From the NCBI RefSeq assembly GCF_018129965.1, contig NZ_JAFCKW010000003.1, positions 124,001 through 188,000 on the forward strand: a stretch of 64,000 nt of DNA. The letters are read 5' to 3'. The notes below the pieces were generated by a model, which saw only the letters and a list, made by a program, of their open reading frames with translations, did not search any database and had not been told where the DNA came from. Shown here piece by piece: positions 54,237 through 63,303 of the stretch (position 1 is the stretch's first letter; the number at the start of each line of letters is the position of its first letter). The DNA comes from Bradyrhizobium diazoefficiens (lineage in GTDB: Bacteria; Pseudomonadota; Alphaproteobacteria; Rhizobiales; Xanthobacteraceae). A program made the translations under genes and the position numbers.

Positions 54237-54264
54237 AAAAAAATCCCGGCCGCGAGCGGCCGGG
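54237..54264 (-). terminator. rho-independent terminator after the outer-membrane beta-barrel gene
   Basis: On the minus strand, CCCGGCCGC, TC, GCGGCCGGG leads directly into ATTTTTTT. It starts about 30 bases beyond the stop codon. The perfect stem and seven-base T-tract make this a strong terminator. Confidence 0.88.
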
Positions 54265-54294
54265 AGGCTGTGGTCCGGTATTTTCTTGTTGCTA

Positions 54295-54918
54295 TCAGAA
54301 GTGATAGTTCACGCCTGCGCGTACCACGCTGGCGCTGTATCCGTTTGACACGCCCGTAATTGCGAACTGGCTCGTCGACAGGTCGACATAGAGATATTCG
54401 AGCTTCACGCTCCAGTTCGGCGCGAGGCCGAGTTCTGCGCCGGCCCCGATGGTCCAGCCAACGCTGGTGTGCGACTCCGTCCAGCCGAAGGTCTGCCCGC
54501 GCAGTTCGCCGAAGGCGAGACCGGCGGTGCCGTAGAACAGCACGTTGCTGAAGGCATAGCCTGCGCGGCCGCGCAGGGTGCCGAACCATGGGTTGGAAAA
54601 TTTCCAGGGCGCGAAGGTATCATCGGCGCCGGCGGCCTGGATGTCGCCCTCGACACCGAAAACCCACGGTCCATTCTGGAAATTGTAGCCGGCCTGCGCG
54701 CCGCCGACGAAGCCGGAGGGCTTGACGGGACTGTTGCTTACCGAGCCCCACTCATAGCCGAGATTGGCACCGAGATAGGGGCCTGCCCAGCTATAGGCAT
54801 TGAGCGGTTGATTGACCGTATAGGGCGCACGCTGCCCATAATTGAGATCGGCGGCATCTGCCGAAGCTGTCCAGCCGGCGGCAACCAACGCGGCTGCACC
54901 CAGAACGAACCCCTTCAT
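54295..54918 (-). CDS. outer-membrane beta-barrel protein (OmpA-like/porin family)
   Basis: A 207-residue outer-membrane protein. Residues 1-23 form a signal peptide (FVLGAAALVAAGWTASADA). The rest is a series of amphipathic strands separated by glycines (WAGPYLGANLGYEWG, FVGGAQAGYNFQ, TLRGRAGYAFSNVLFYG) ending in the terminal Phe needed for outer-membrane assembly (GVNYHF). This is the rhizobial Omp25/Omp31 type. Its strong terminator suggests it is a single-gene transcript. Confidence 0.9.
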   Translation of the reverse strand: MKGFVLGAAALVAAGWTASADAADLNYGQRAPYTVNQPLNAYSWAGPYLGANLGYEWGSVSNSPVKPSGFVGGAQAGYNFQNGPWVFGVEGDIQAAGADDTFAPWKFSNPWFGTLRGRAGYAFSNVLFYGTAGLAFGELRGQTFGWTESHTSVGWTIGAGAELGLAPNWSVKLEYLYVDLSTSQFAITGVSNGYSASVVRAGVNYHF

Positions 54919-55173
54919 CACACTCTCCAACGCAACTGCCGTCACCGGATGCGATGCCCTGCGCCGCCGCGCCGGGCCAAAACCGCATGGTTACGGAACC
55001 AAGACTTTTTCGCGTAAGATTTATCGAGAGTTTTAAGTTAAAGGGCTGTTAAGGCCGGTTACCGCGCTGTTAACAGACTTAAGGAAACGTTACCGGGAAC
55101 CGCGCCCGCCGTCCCTGTGCGTGCCACACCGCCGGAACTTCAAATCGGCCCACCCAGCGCCTAAATTCGCTCC

Positions 55174-57237
55174 ATGGTTCACGATTCCACCGACAATCCG
55201 GACGAGGCTCGCGCACGCAAAGCGCAGCGGGCTGCGGCAGCCGACACTCCGCCAGAGGCGCTGACGTCGCCGGATCTCGATCCCGCGGCCGCCGGCGGCG
55301 ACGACGAGGACGAGGCGCGGCTGCCGGATATCCTGGAGGAGAGCGGCGCGGTCGGCGAGGAGCCGCTGGCGACGGGCCATGAGGCGATCGAGCGCGCGGT
55401 CCGGGTCGCCCCCACCTCGCCCGGCGTCTATCGCATGCTCAGCGCGAATGCCGACGTGCTCTATGTCGGCAAGGCCAAGAACGTCAAAAAGCGCCTGTCG
55501 AACTATGCACGCCAGAGTGCGCCGCTGCCGGCGCGCATCCTGCGCATGATCGCGGCCACCGTGACCGTGGAAATCGTCTCGACCACGACCGAGACCGAGG
55601 CGCTGCTGCTCGAGGCCAACCTGATCAAGCAGCTCCGGCCGCGCTTCAACGTGCAGCTGCGCGACGACAAATCGTTTCCCTACATCCTGATCAGCGGCGA
55701 CCATTGGGCGCCGCAGATCCTCAAGCACCGCGGCGCGCAGTCGCGGCCCGGCCGCTATTTCGGCCCGTTCGCCTCGGCCGGCGCCGTCAACCGCACCATC
55801 ACGGCGCTGCAGCGCGCCTTCCTGATCCGCTCCTGCACGGACTCCTTCTTCGAGAGCCGCACCCGGCCCTGCCTGCTCTACCAGATCCGCCGCTGCGCCG
55901 GCCCCTGCACCCGCGAGATCGACTTCCCCGGCTATACGACGCTGGTGCGCGAGGCGACCGACTTCCTGTCCGGCAAGAGCCAGGCGGTGAAGCAAGAGCT
56001 TGCAGGCGAAATGGAGAAGGCCTCCGGCGAGCTCGAATTCGAGCGCGCCGCGCTCTACCGCGACCGCCTCGCCGCGCTGTCGGCGATCCAGTCGCAGCAG
56101 GGCATCAATCCGCGCACCGTGGAGGAGGCCGACGTCTTCGCGATCCACCAGGACGGCGGCTTCTCCTGCGTCGAAGTGTTCTTCTTCCGCACCGGACAGA
56201 ACTGGGGCAACCGCGCCTATTTCCCGCGCGCGGAGAAGACCTACACCCCGGAGGAAGTGCTCGGATCCTTCCTCGCCCAGTTCTACGACGACAAGCCGCC
56301 GCCGAAGAACATCCTGCTCTCACACGAGATCGAGGAGAGCGAGCTGCTGGCGAACGCGTTGTCGATCAAGGCCGGCCACAAGGTCGAGGTCGCAACGCCC
56401 AGGCGCGGCGAGAAAAAGGATCTCGTCACCCACGCCCTGACCAATGCGCGCGAGGCGCTGGGCCGCAAGCTCGCGGATACCGCGACGCAGAGCCGGCTGC
56501 TGGACGCGATGGCGACGACGCTGAGCCTGCCGCATGCGCCCAAGCGCATCGAGGTCTACGACAACAGCCACATCCAGGGCACCAACGCGGTCGGCGCGAT
56601 GATCGTCGCCGGGCCGGATGGCTTCGTCAAAAACCAGTACCGCAAGTTCAACATCAAGTCGGAAGGGCTCACGCCCGGCGACGACTACGGCATGATGCGC
56701 GAGGTGCTGGAGCGCCGCTTCAAACGCCTCGTCAATCCGCCCGAAGAGGGCGCAGCCAGGACCAGGGACGACGACTTCCCGCAATGGCCCGATCTCGTCA
56801 TCATCGATGGCGGCCGCGGCCAGCTCAACGCGGTCCGGGACATCTTCACGACTCTCGGCCTGACCCAGGTCTCGCTGATGTCGGTCGCCAAGGGGCCGGA
56901 CCGGGATGCCGGCCGCGAGACCCTGTTCATGCCGGACCGCGAGGCGATCAAGCTGGAGCCGCGCGACCCAGTGCTCTATTTCATTCAGCGGCTGCGGGAC
57001 GAGGCCCACCGCTTCGTCATCGGGTCGCACCGCAAGCTGCGCAAGAAGGACATCCGCGAAGCCGGTTTGCAGGAAATTCCCGGCATCGGCCCGTCACGCA
57101 AACGTGCCTTGCTGCATCATTTCGGAACCCTGAAGGAGATCGAACGTGCCTCGATCGCCGATCTCGGCAAGGTTCCGGGGGTCAGCGCCGAAAGCGCACG
57201 CAGGATTTTCGACTATTTCCATCCCCAGCCGGGGTGA
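55174..57237 (+). CDS. uvrC: excinuclease ABC subunit C
   Basis: Incises DNA on both sides of a UvrA/B-marked lesion. The 687 residues include an acidic, low-complexity N-terminal extension of about 75. The GIY-YIG domain follows ([22 protein letters not shown]), then a UVR domain near residue 280, an RNase H-like domain ([23 protein letters not shown]), and a C-terminal helix-hairpin-helix pair ([17 protein letters not shown]). It heads the pgsA-moaD-moaE cluster. Confidence 0.95.
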   Translation: MVHDSTDNPDEARARKAQRAAAADTPPEALTSPDLDPAAAGGDDEDEARLPDILEESGAVGEEPLATGHEAIERAVRVAPTSPGVYRMLSANADVLYVGKAKNVKKRLSNYARQSAPLPARILRMIAATVTVEIVSTTTETEALLLEANLIKQLRPRFNVQLRDDKSFPYILISGDHWAPQILKHRGAQSRPGRYFGPFASAGAVNRTITALQRAFLIRSCTDSFFESRTRPCLLYQIRRCAGPCTREIDFPGYTTLVREATDFLSGKSQAVKQELAGEMEKASGELEFERAALYRDRLAALSAIQSQQGINPRTVEEADVFAIHQDGGFSCVEVFFFRTGQNWGNRAYFPRAEKTYTPEEVLGSFLAQFYDDKPPPKNILLSHEIEESELLANALSIKAGHKVEVATPRRGEKKDLVTHALTNAREALGRKLADTATQSRLLDAMATTLSLPHAPKRIEVYDNSHIQGTNAVGAMIVAGPDGFVKNQYRKFNIKSEGLTPGDDYGMMREVLERRFKRLVNPPEEGAARTRDDDFPQWPDLVIIDGGRGQLNAVRDIFTTLGLTQVSLMSVAKGPDRDAGRETLFMPDREAIKLEPRDPVLYFIQRLRDEAHRFVIGSHRKLRKKDIREAGLQEIPGIGPSRKRALLHHFGTLKEIERASIADLGKVPGVSAESARRIFDYFHPQPG

Positions 57238-57334
57238 ACTGAAGGGAGCCGCGGTCATATGGTCGTCGCATCCTGCACCTCATTTGGGGAGCGGAACGGT
57301 TGACCTTCGGGCACGAGCGGTATTGGTAGAACGG

Positions 57335-57952
57335 ATGAACATCGCCACGACACGAGGGACGACCAACCGCGCGATGTCCCTCCCGAATCTCCTGACCTAT
57401 GGCCGGATCGCCGCGATCCCGGTCGTGGTCGGATGCATCTACGCGCAGTCGATCCTGGATCAGCCACTATGGCTGCGCTGGGTCGCGGTCGCCATCTTCA
57501 TCGCGGCGGCCGTGACCGATTACCTCGACGGCTATTACGCCCGGATCTGGAATCAGCAATCGGCATTCGGCCGGATGCTCGATCCGATCGCCGACAAGCT
57601 GCTGGTCGCCTCCTGCCTGCTGATGCTGGCCGCCGACGGCATCATCCATGGCTGGTCGCTGTGGGCGGCCATCGTCATCCTGTGCCGCGAGATCCTGGTC
57701 TCGGGCCTGCGGGAATACCTCGCCGCGCTGCGCGTCAGCGTGCCCGTGACCAAGCTTGCCAAGTGGAAAACCACCGTCCAGCTCGTCGCGATCGGTTTCC
57801 TGATCGCGGGCCCGGCCGGCGACGAGGTGGTGCCGATCGTGTCGATGATCGGACTGGTGCTGCTGTGGGCCTCGGCGATCCTCACCATGTACACCGGCTA
57901 CGATTATTTCAGCTCCGGCATCCATCACCTCATCAAGGAGGATGAGGCATGA
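57335..57952 (+). CDS. pgsA: CDP-diacylglycerol-glycerol-3-phosphate 3-phosphatidyltransferase
   Basis: Makes phosphatidylglycerophosphate, the first committed step to phosphatidylglycerol and cardiolipin. The CDP-alcohol phosphotransferase motif (D-G-x2-A-R-x8-G-x3-D-x3-D) is present as DYLDGYYARIWN...FGRMLDPIADK. About five hydrophobic helices follow. Start at 57335 (MNIATTRG) is used; M14 at 57374 is an alternative. It lies 98 bases after uvrC, and its stop overlaps the start of moaD by four bases. Confidence 0.9.
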   Translation: MNIATTRGTTNRAMSLPNLLTYGRIAAIPVVVGCIYAQSILDQPLWLRWVAVAIFIAAAVTDYLDGYYARIWNQQSAFGRMLDPIADKLLVASCLLMLAADGIIHGWSLWAAIVILCREILVSGLREYLAALRVSVPVTKLAKWKTTVQLVAIGFLIAGPAGDEVVPIVSMIGLVLLWASAILTMYTGYDYFSSGIHHLIKEDEA

Positions 57953-58200
57953 AGGTGAAATACTTCGCCTGGGTGCGCGAGCGCGTCGGCAAGGCCGAGG
58001 AGACGATCGAGCCGCCCGCCACCGTCCGCACCGTCGCGGAGTTGATCGCATGGCTCTCGGGCCAAAGCGAGGCTTATGCCCATGCCTTCGAGAAGCCGAA
58101 GGTGATCCGAACCGCGATCGACCACGCCCACGTCCAGTCGGACGCCGCCATCGCCGGCGCCCGCGAAATCGCGTTCTTCCCGCCGATGACCGGCGGCTAG
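57949..58200 (+). CDS. moaD: molybdopterin synthase small subunit
   Basis: The sulfur-carrying subunit of molybdopterin synthase, ubiquitin-like. The 83 residues end in the Gly-Gly required for thiocarboxylate formation (MTGG). The N-terminal strand MKVKYFAWVRERVG fits the fold. It overlaps pgsA by four bases and precedes moaE on the same strand, with a CCTCTCCCC hairpin between them. Confidence 0.93.
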   Translation: MKVKYFAWVRERVGKAEETIEPPATVRTVAELIAWLSGQSEAYAHAFEKPKVIRTAIDHAHVQSDAAIAGAREIAFFPPMTGG

Positions 58201-58235
58201 GACGATGTTCCGAGCCCACCAGCGCAGGTTGCCGC

Positions 58236-58262
58236 CTCACCTCTCCCCAGCGGGGAGAGGTT
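58236..58262. repeat. CCTCTCCCC hairpin between moaD and moaE
   Basis: ACCTCTCCCC, AG, CGGGGAGAGGT forms a stable stem in the 78 bases between the two molybdopterin genes. It belongs to the family seen at 6.8 and 45.5 kb. It may be a spacer repeat rather than a terminator, as no T-run follows. Confidence 0.75.
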
Positions 58263-58278
58263 TGGGAGCTGCCAGGCC

Positions 58279-58752
58279 ATGACAGCCACCTGCCCCGTCA
58301 CGATCCGCATCCAGCAGGACGATTTCGATATCGCGCGCGAGATCGCCGTGTTGACCCAGAGCCGCACCGACATCGGAGCCGTCGTCAGCTTCTCCGGCAT
58401 CTGTCGTGCCGACGAAGATAGCGCGAAGGTCGCGGCGCTGACGCTCGAACATTACCCCGGCATGGCGGAGGAGGAAATCAAGCGCCATGCCGACGAGGCG
58501 AGTTCGCGCTGGCCGCTGAGCGGCGTCACAATCATCCATCGCGTCGGGCGGTTCATGCCCGGCCAGAACATCGTGCTGGTGCTCACGGCGTCGCAACACC
58601 GCCAGGCCGCGTTTCAGGCCGCCGAATTCCTGATGGACTATCTCAAGACCAACGCACCGTTCTGGAAGAAGGAAGAGAGCGCCACCGGCACCGGCTGGGT
58701 CGAGGCCCATGCCCGTGACGACGAGGCCGCCGCACGCTGGACCCGATCCTGA
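58279..58752 (+). CDS. moaE: molybdopterin synthase large subunit
   Basis: The catalytic subunit of molybdopterin synthase, joining the dithiolene sulfurs. The 157 residues carry the MoaE hallmarks: IGAVVSFSGICRAD, LTLEHYPGMAEEEI, VTIIHRVGRFMPGQ, and the lysine in KTNAPFWKKE near the C-terminus. It starts 79 bases after moaD, and the prmB gene begins at its stop codon. Confidence 0.93.
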   Translation: MTATCPVTIRIQQDDFDIAREIAVLTQSRTDIGAVVSFSGICRADEDSAKVAALTLEHYPGMAEEEIKRHADEASSRWPLSGVTIIHRVGRFMPGQNIVLVLTASQHRQAAFQAAEFLMDYLKTNAPFWKKEESATGTGWVEAHARDDEAAARWTRS

Positions 58753-59711
58753 TGGCACGAGCAACGAAAAAGACAAGCCGCGGCCGCGCCGCGCCGAAAC
58801 TCGCGAAGGTCGGCCGCGGCGAACTGCTCACGCTGATCGATTTCGTCCGCTATGCGGTGAGCCGTTTCACGGAGGCCAAACTCGCCTTTGCGCACGGCAC
58901 GACCGATCCGGTCGCCGAAGCCGTCTTCCTGGTCTGCGAGGCCCTGCACCTGCATCCGGACCAGTTCGAGATCTTTGCCCATGCCTGCGTCACGGCGGCG
59001 GAAGGCAAGACCCTGCTCGATCTGATCCACAAGCGCGTCAGCACGCGCAAACCAGCCGCCTATCTCGTCAACAAGATCTACATGCGCGGCCTGCCCTTCT
59101 ATGTCGACGAGCGCGTCATCGTTCCGCGCTCCTTCATCGGCGAGTTGCTGGAGTCCCATTTCGGCGGCGACGGCGAAGTTGGGTCCCTGATCGACGATCC
59201 CACCACTGTCGAACGCGTGCTCGACCTCTGCACCGGCTCAGGGTGCCTGGCGATCCTCGCCGCGCATCATTTCGCGAACGCGACGATCGACGCCGTCGAT
59301 ATCTCCAAGGGCGCGCTCGACGTCGCCGCGCGCAATGTTGGCGAGCACGGGCTCGAGGAGCGGATCACGCTCCACCGCGGCGATTTGTTCGCGCCGCTGG
59401 GTGAGCAGAAATACGACCTGATCATCAGCAACCCGCCTTATGTCGATGCCGAGGGCATGGCGGCCTTGCCGCCGGAATGCCGGGCCGAGCCGAAGCTCGC
59501 TTTCGACGGCGGCGCCGACGGTCTCGACGTGGTGCGCCGCATCCTGCGCGACGCGCCCGACCATCTGACCCCCGACGGCGGATTGCTCTGCGAGATCGGC
59601 CGCGGCCGCGAACTGGTCGACGAGGCCTTTCCGGAACTGCCGCTGCTCTGGCTCGACACCGAGGAGTCCGAGGGCGAGGTGTTCTGGATCGCGGCCGCCG
59701 ATCTCGGCTGA
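58752..59711 (+). CDS. prmB: 50S ribosomal protein L3 glutamine methyltransferase
   Basis: Methylates a glutamine of ribosomal protein L3. The 319 residues carry the HemK-family NPPY motif as SNPPYVDAEGM, the SAM-binding LDLCTGSGCLAIL, and the PrmB-type signature PAAYLVNKIYMRGLPFYVDERVIVPRS, which separates it from PrmC. The ATG at 58752 directly follows, and overlaps, the moaE stop by one base. A Lys/Arg-rich N-terminus precedes the domain. Confidence 0.92.
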   Translation: MARATKKTSRGRAAPKLAKVGRGELLTLIDFVRYAVSRFTEAKLAFAHGTTDPVAEAVFLVCEALHLHPDQFEIFAHACVTAAEGKTLLDLIHKRVSTRKPAAYLVNKIYMRGLPFYVDERVIVPRSFIGELLESHFGGDGEVGSLIDDPTTVERVLDLCTGSGCLAILAAHHFANATIDAVDISKGALDVAARNVGEHGLEERITLHRGDLFAPLGEQKYDLIISNPPYVDAEGMAALPPECRAEPKLAFDGGADGLDVVRRILRDAPDHLTPDGGLLCEIGRGRELVDEAFPELPLLWLDTEESEGEVFWIAAADLG

Positions 59712-59800
59712 TCCGTCACGCCGGTCGCGCTCCCGGCGGAACAAGTCAAATTCCGCCACGTTCATCCCCCGACGAAATTCTTGTCATCGGAGGATGTCTC

Positions 59801-60400
59801 ATGCTTGCGCCGTCGGGCGAGCTGCTGCGTGCCGGGTTGGCTCTCAAGCTCAATCACGTCAAACGCGCCGCACAATCGTATCTGCACGACAGGACCAGCC
59901 ACGCAACCGGCGCGGTGACGTCTTACGTTGTTGCCGCCGGACTGCTTGCGGCGGCGGGTGTGTTCGTCGTCGCAAGCTGTTTCGTCGGCCTGATCGCCCT
60001 TTACCGCTGGGTTGCCATCAGCTACGGACAATTCTGGGGCTTTGGCGCCGCGGGCGCGGTGCTGCTCGTGCTGGCCGCAACCTGCGCCGCTGCGGCCTCG
60101 GCGCAGATGAAGCGCAGGACGAGGCCGATCGTGCCGCTTGCGAGCCGCCTCCGCGTCGCGCTGGCCACCCCGCGTATTCCGCGTGGAACGGTCAAGCAGG
60201 CGGTCAAAGAGGTCGCAACGGCGATTCCCCTGGTACCGCTCGGGCCGGATGAGAGACCGGGCCGGACCGGTCATGGCAGCATGGCGACAGCGGTTCGTAA
60301 CAACCGGCCGCTGCAGCTTGGTTTGATGGTTGCGGCCGCCGGATTGCTGGGTGTGACGATGGCGCGGCGGAAGCAACGTCAGTCCCGACTGGATCTTTGA
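59801..60400 (+). CDS. membrane protein with two helices, possibly holin-like or YqjE-like
   Basis: A 199-residue protein with two hydrophobic segments (VTSYVVAAGLLAAAGVFVVAS and FGAAGAVLLVLAATCAAAA) in the centre and a third near the C-terminus (LGLMVAAAGLLGVTMA). The rest is basic. Start at 59801 has GGAGG with good spacing. I do not recognise a specific family. It overlaps the YihY gene start by one base (TGATG), so both are likely co-translated. Confidence 0.65.
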   Translation: MLAPSGELLRAGLALKLNHVKRAAQSYLHDRTSHATGAVTSYVVAAGLLAAAGVFVVASCFVGLIALYRWVAISYGQFWGFGAAGAVLLVLAATCAAAASAQMKRRTRPIVPLASRLRVALATPRIPRGTVKQAVKEVATAIPLVPLGPDERPGRTGHGSMATAVRNNRPLQLGLMVAAAGLLGVTMARRKQRQSRLDL

Positions 60401-61524
60401 TGTCCACACCGCGATCGGGCCAGTTCGATAGTTGGATCCTGGTCGCCGCCACGGCCGTCTTCGTGCTGACCGCGGAGCGGTATGTCCGGGGATTCGGTCA
60501 GCCGAACTCGGCTCAGACCCGCCGCAACCCCGAAGCCAGCTCCCCCGAAATGAATCCGGCGCATGCGGCTGCGCAGCCTGGCCGAGGCCGTCGCTCGAAC
60601 CATCCGTTCAACATCCCCTGGGCTGGCTGGAAGGACATCTTCTGGCGGACATATCCCAGGATCGGCGATGATCGGCTGCTTGCAACGGCGGCCGGCGTCG
60701 TCTTTTTCGGCCTGCTCGCGATCTTTCCGGCCGTCACCGCGTTGGTCTCGTTCTACGGCCTGTTCGCCGACCCCGTGACCATCGGCGACAATCTTCAGAC
60801 GCTCGCGGTGATGCTGCCGGACGGCACCTATCAAATCATCGGCGACCAGGTCGCGCGCGTGGTCTCCAAGGGCAACGCCGAGCTGGGCACGACCTTCCTG
60901 TTCGGACTCGCGCTCGCAATCTGGAGCGCCAATGCCGGCGTCAAGGCCATCATCGACGCCCTCAACGTGGCCTATGAGGAGCGCGAGAAGCGCAGCTTCA
61001 TCCGGCTCAACATGGTCTCGCTTGCGTTTACCGTCGGCGGCATCATGGCGCTGCTCGTGATGGTCGGCGCCGTCGTCGCCTTCCCGCTCGCGCTCGACCA
61101 CCTCCGGCTCGCGCCCGAAAGCAAGCTGATCATCGCGATTGCGCGCTGGCCCCTGCTGCTGGTGCTTCTGCTGGTTGCGCTGGCGCTGCTTTACCGGCTC
61201 GCGCCGAGCCGGGACGCACCGCGCTGGCAGTGGCTGAGCGTGGGCGCCGTCACCGCTGCCGTGCTCTGGATCTGCGGCTCGGCTTTATTGTCCTGGTATC
61301 TCTCGGCCTTCGCCAATTACAACGCGACCTACGGCTCGCTCGGCGCTGCGATCGGTTTGATGATGTGGATGTGGATGTCGGCGACCGTCATCATGTTCGG
61401 GGCCGAGCTGAACTCGGAGATCGAAAGGCAGACCCTGCACGACACGACCACCGGGCAGCCGAAGCCGATCGGCAGCCGCGAGGCCGTCTCCGCCGATACG
61501 GTTGGCGCCGCAGCGCCGACCTGA
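60400..61524 (+). CDS. YihY/virulence factor BrkB family membrane protein
   Basis: A 374-residue inner-membrane protein with about six transmembrane helices in the C-terminal two thirds. Family segments are RIGDDRLLATAAGVVFFGLLAIFPA, IWSANAGVKAIIDALNVAYEE and NYNATYGSLGAAIGLMMWMW. The role is unknown; older RNase BN assignments for E. coli YihY were withdrawn. The first 70 residues are a Pro/Arg-rich extension. ATG at 60400 overlaps the upstream stop. Confidence 0.88.
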   Translation: MSTPRSGQFDSWILVAATAVFVLTAERYVRGFGQPNSAQTRRNPEASSPEMNPAHAAAQPGRGRRSNHPFNIPWAGWKDIFWRTYPRIGDDRLLATAAGVVFFGLLAIFPAVTALVSFYGLFADPVTIGDNLQTLAVMLPDGTYQIIGDQVARVVSKGNAELGTTFLFGLALAIWSANAGVKAIIDALNVAYEEREKRSFIRLNMVSLAFTVGGIMALLVMVGAVVAFPLALDHLRLAPESKLIIAIARWPLLLVLLLVALALLYRLAPSRDAPRWQWLSVGAVTAAVLWICGSALLSWYLSAFANYNATYGSLGAAIGLMMWMWMSATVIMFGAELNSEIERQTLHDTTTGQPKPIGSREAVSADTVGAAAPT

Positions 61525-61530
61525 TAACGG

Positions 61531-61556
61531 AGGTCAGGCCGAACGGCGCCTGACCT
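61531..61556 (+). terminator. weak hairpin after the YihY gene
   Basis: AGGTCAGGC, CGAACGGC, GCCTGACCT forms a perfect nine-base stem just after the stop codon. It is followed by TATCACC instead of a T-run, so termination may be partial. The remaining sequence to 61776 has no supported gene. Confidence 0.4.
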
Positions 61557-61776
61557 TATCACCGCCTCGTCCGCGCCTTCTGATAGTGACTTCCATCCAT
61601 TCGCTTGCATGATTGAGGACTCCGGATCATCCTCTGCGCTGCGAACAAGCTGCTATCCCCTCGAATCAACAATGATGTTAGGGTCATGCCGCCTGGGGAG
61701 CACGAGGCGCGACGGGGTCACAACGGCCCGTGTTTTCCCGGTGAGGAAGTCAGCTCTTTGAGGCGTAGCGCGCGTC

Positions 61777-63288
61777 ATGATTCGCATTTCGACGATCTTC
61801 ATCGCCATCTGCATGGTTCTGGTCGCGGCCTCGCTCGGGCTTGTCCTCTACTCGGTCGCCGGCATCAACGGAACCGAATCCGCAATCGTGGCGCTGACCG
61901 CGCTGACCTTCCTGATCCTCTACAACGCGGTATCAATGCGGCTGCGCGACCGCAACGACGTCGGCGGCCAGATCGCCGATTTGTCGCGCGGCACCGCCGA
62001 CCTCGCTCGCCAGGTCGCCGAGTTCGGCCGGCGGTTGGCGACGATCGAGGGGCGCATTGCCTCGTCCAACTCGACCAACACCGATCGCATCCAGTCGGTG
62101 GCCGGAGAGATCAACGAGCTCGGCGGGCTGGTCAGGCAGCTCGCCACAACCGTGTCGACCCATGAAGATCTGCTCGCCGGCCACGCGCCGGCCGCCTCTC
62201 CCGCTCCGATCGCAAGGCCGGAACCGGAGGCCCAGGTCGACCCGACTGCGCCGCCAGACGAGAGCCACGCCGCCCCGCCCCCCATTCCCGCAGTGGCGCC
62301 ACGGCCGACACAGCAGGCCGTGACACCGCCAGCCATGACCCCGCCGGCCGCGCCGACCAAGACCGCCAACGCGGTTCAGACGGTGAACGGTCGCAACCAG
62401 ACCCAGATGCTGGCGACGCTGCGCAATGCGATCGACGAGAATCGCATCGACATCTTCCTCCAGCCGATGGTGACGCTGCCGCAGCGCAAGGTGCGGTTCT
62501 ACGAGGCCGTGACGCGGGTGCGCGACGGGCGCGACCAGCTCATTGCCGCCGAAGAATTCATCAGCCTCGCCGAGGCCTCGGGGCTGATCGGACGCATCGA
62601 CAACATGGTGATGCTGCGCTGCGTGCAGGTGCTGCGCCGCCTGATGGTGCGGAACAAGGATGTCGGCGTGTTTTGCAACGTCGCGTCGTCCACGCTCGGC
62701 AATTCCACCAGCTTCGCGCAGTGCCTCGATTTCCTCGAAGCCAACCGGGCACTGGCGCCGTCGCTGGTGCTGGAGTTCAAGCAATCGACCTTCCGCAATC
62801 TCGGCCCGGCCGAGACCGAGAATCTCGCCGCGCTGGCGCAGCGCGGCTTCCGGTTCTCGATCGACCACGTCACGGATTTGCGCATCGAGCCGCGCGAGCT
62901 CGCCGACCGCGGCGTGCGCTTCATCAAGGTGCCGGCCTCGCTCCTGCTCGACCCAAGGCAGGCCTCGACCTCGGACATCCATCCCTCCGACCTGTCCGAC
63001 CTGCTCGGCCGCTTCGGTATCGACCTGATTGCCGAGCGGATCGAAGGCGAGCGCGCGGTGGTCGATCTGCTCGACTACGACGTGCGGTTCGGCCAGGGCT
63101 TCCTGTTCGCGCCGCCCCGGCCATTGCGGCCGGATGGGGCATCTGCTACCGGCGGGGCCGCGCCGAACCAGGCGCAGGACACCCAGGGATCCAATGGCTC
63201 CGCTCCCCCCAACCCAGGTGCAACGTCTGCAGCACCTCCAGCCCAACGCATCACCACCGGCAGCGCCGCTCTCGCGCGGCGCCTCTGA
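61777..63288 (+). CDS. TipF-like membrane protein with degenerate EAL domain
   Basis: A 503-residue protein. Two N-terminal helices (about 5-28 and 34-54) are followed by a coiled coil (60-135), a Pro/Ala-rich linker and a C-terminal EAL-like domain (about 205-450). Ligand positions retained are E243 (in YEAVTR), N301, E333 (LVLEF), D363, K384, E420 and Q440, but the second Asp of DDFGTG is His364 and the loop reads DHVTDL. The same layout, with two helices, coiled coil and non-catalytic EAL, defines TipF of Caulobacter, a c-di-GMP-binding flagellar placement factor. TipF identity is inferred. Confidence 0.8.
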   Translation: MIRISTIFIAICMVLVAASLGLVLYSVAGINGTESAIVALTALTFLILYNAVSMRLRDRNDVGGQIADLSRGTADLARQVAEFGRRLATIEGRIASSNSTNTDRIQSVAGEINELGGLVRQLATTVSTHEDLLAGHAPAASPAPIARPEPEAQVDPTAPPDESHAAPPPIPAVAPRPTQQAVTPPAMTPPAAPTKTANAVQTVNGRNQTQMLATLRNAIDENRIDIFLQPMVTLPQRKVRFYEAVTRVRDGRDQLIAAEEFISLAEASGLIGRIDNMVMLRCVQVLRRLMVRNKDVGVFCNVASSTLGNSTSFAQCLDFLEANRALAPSLVLEFKQSTFRNLGPAETENLAALAQRGFRFSIDHVTDLRIEPRELADRGVRFIKVPASLLLDPRQASTSDIHPSDLSDLLGRFGIDLIAERIEGERAVVDLLDYDVRFGQGFLFAPPRPLRPDGASATGGAAPNQAQDTQGSNGSAPPNPGATSAAPPAQRITTGSAALARRL

Positions 63289-63303
63289 TCGGTTGCGCGC
63301 ATC

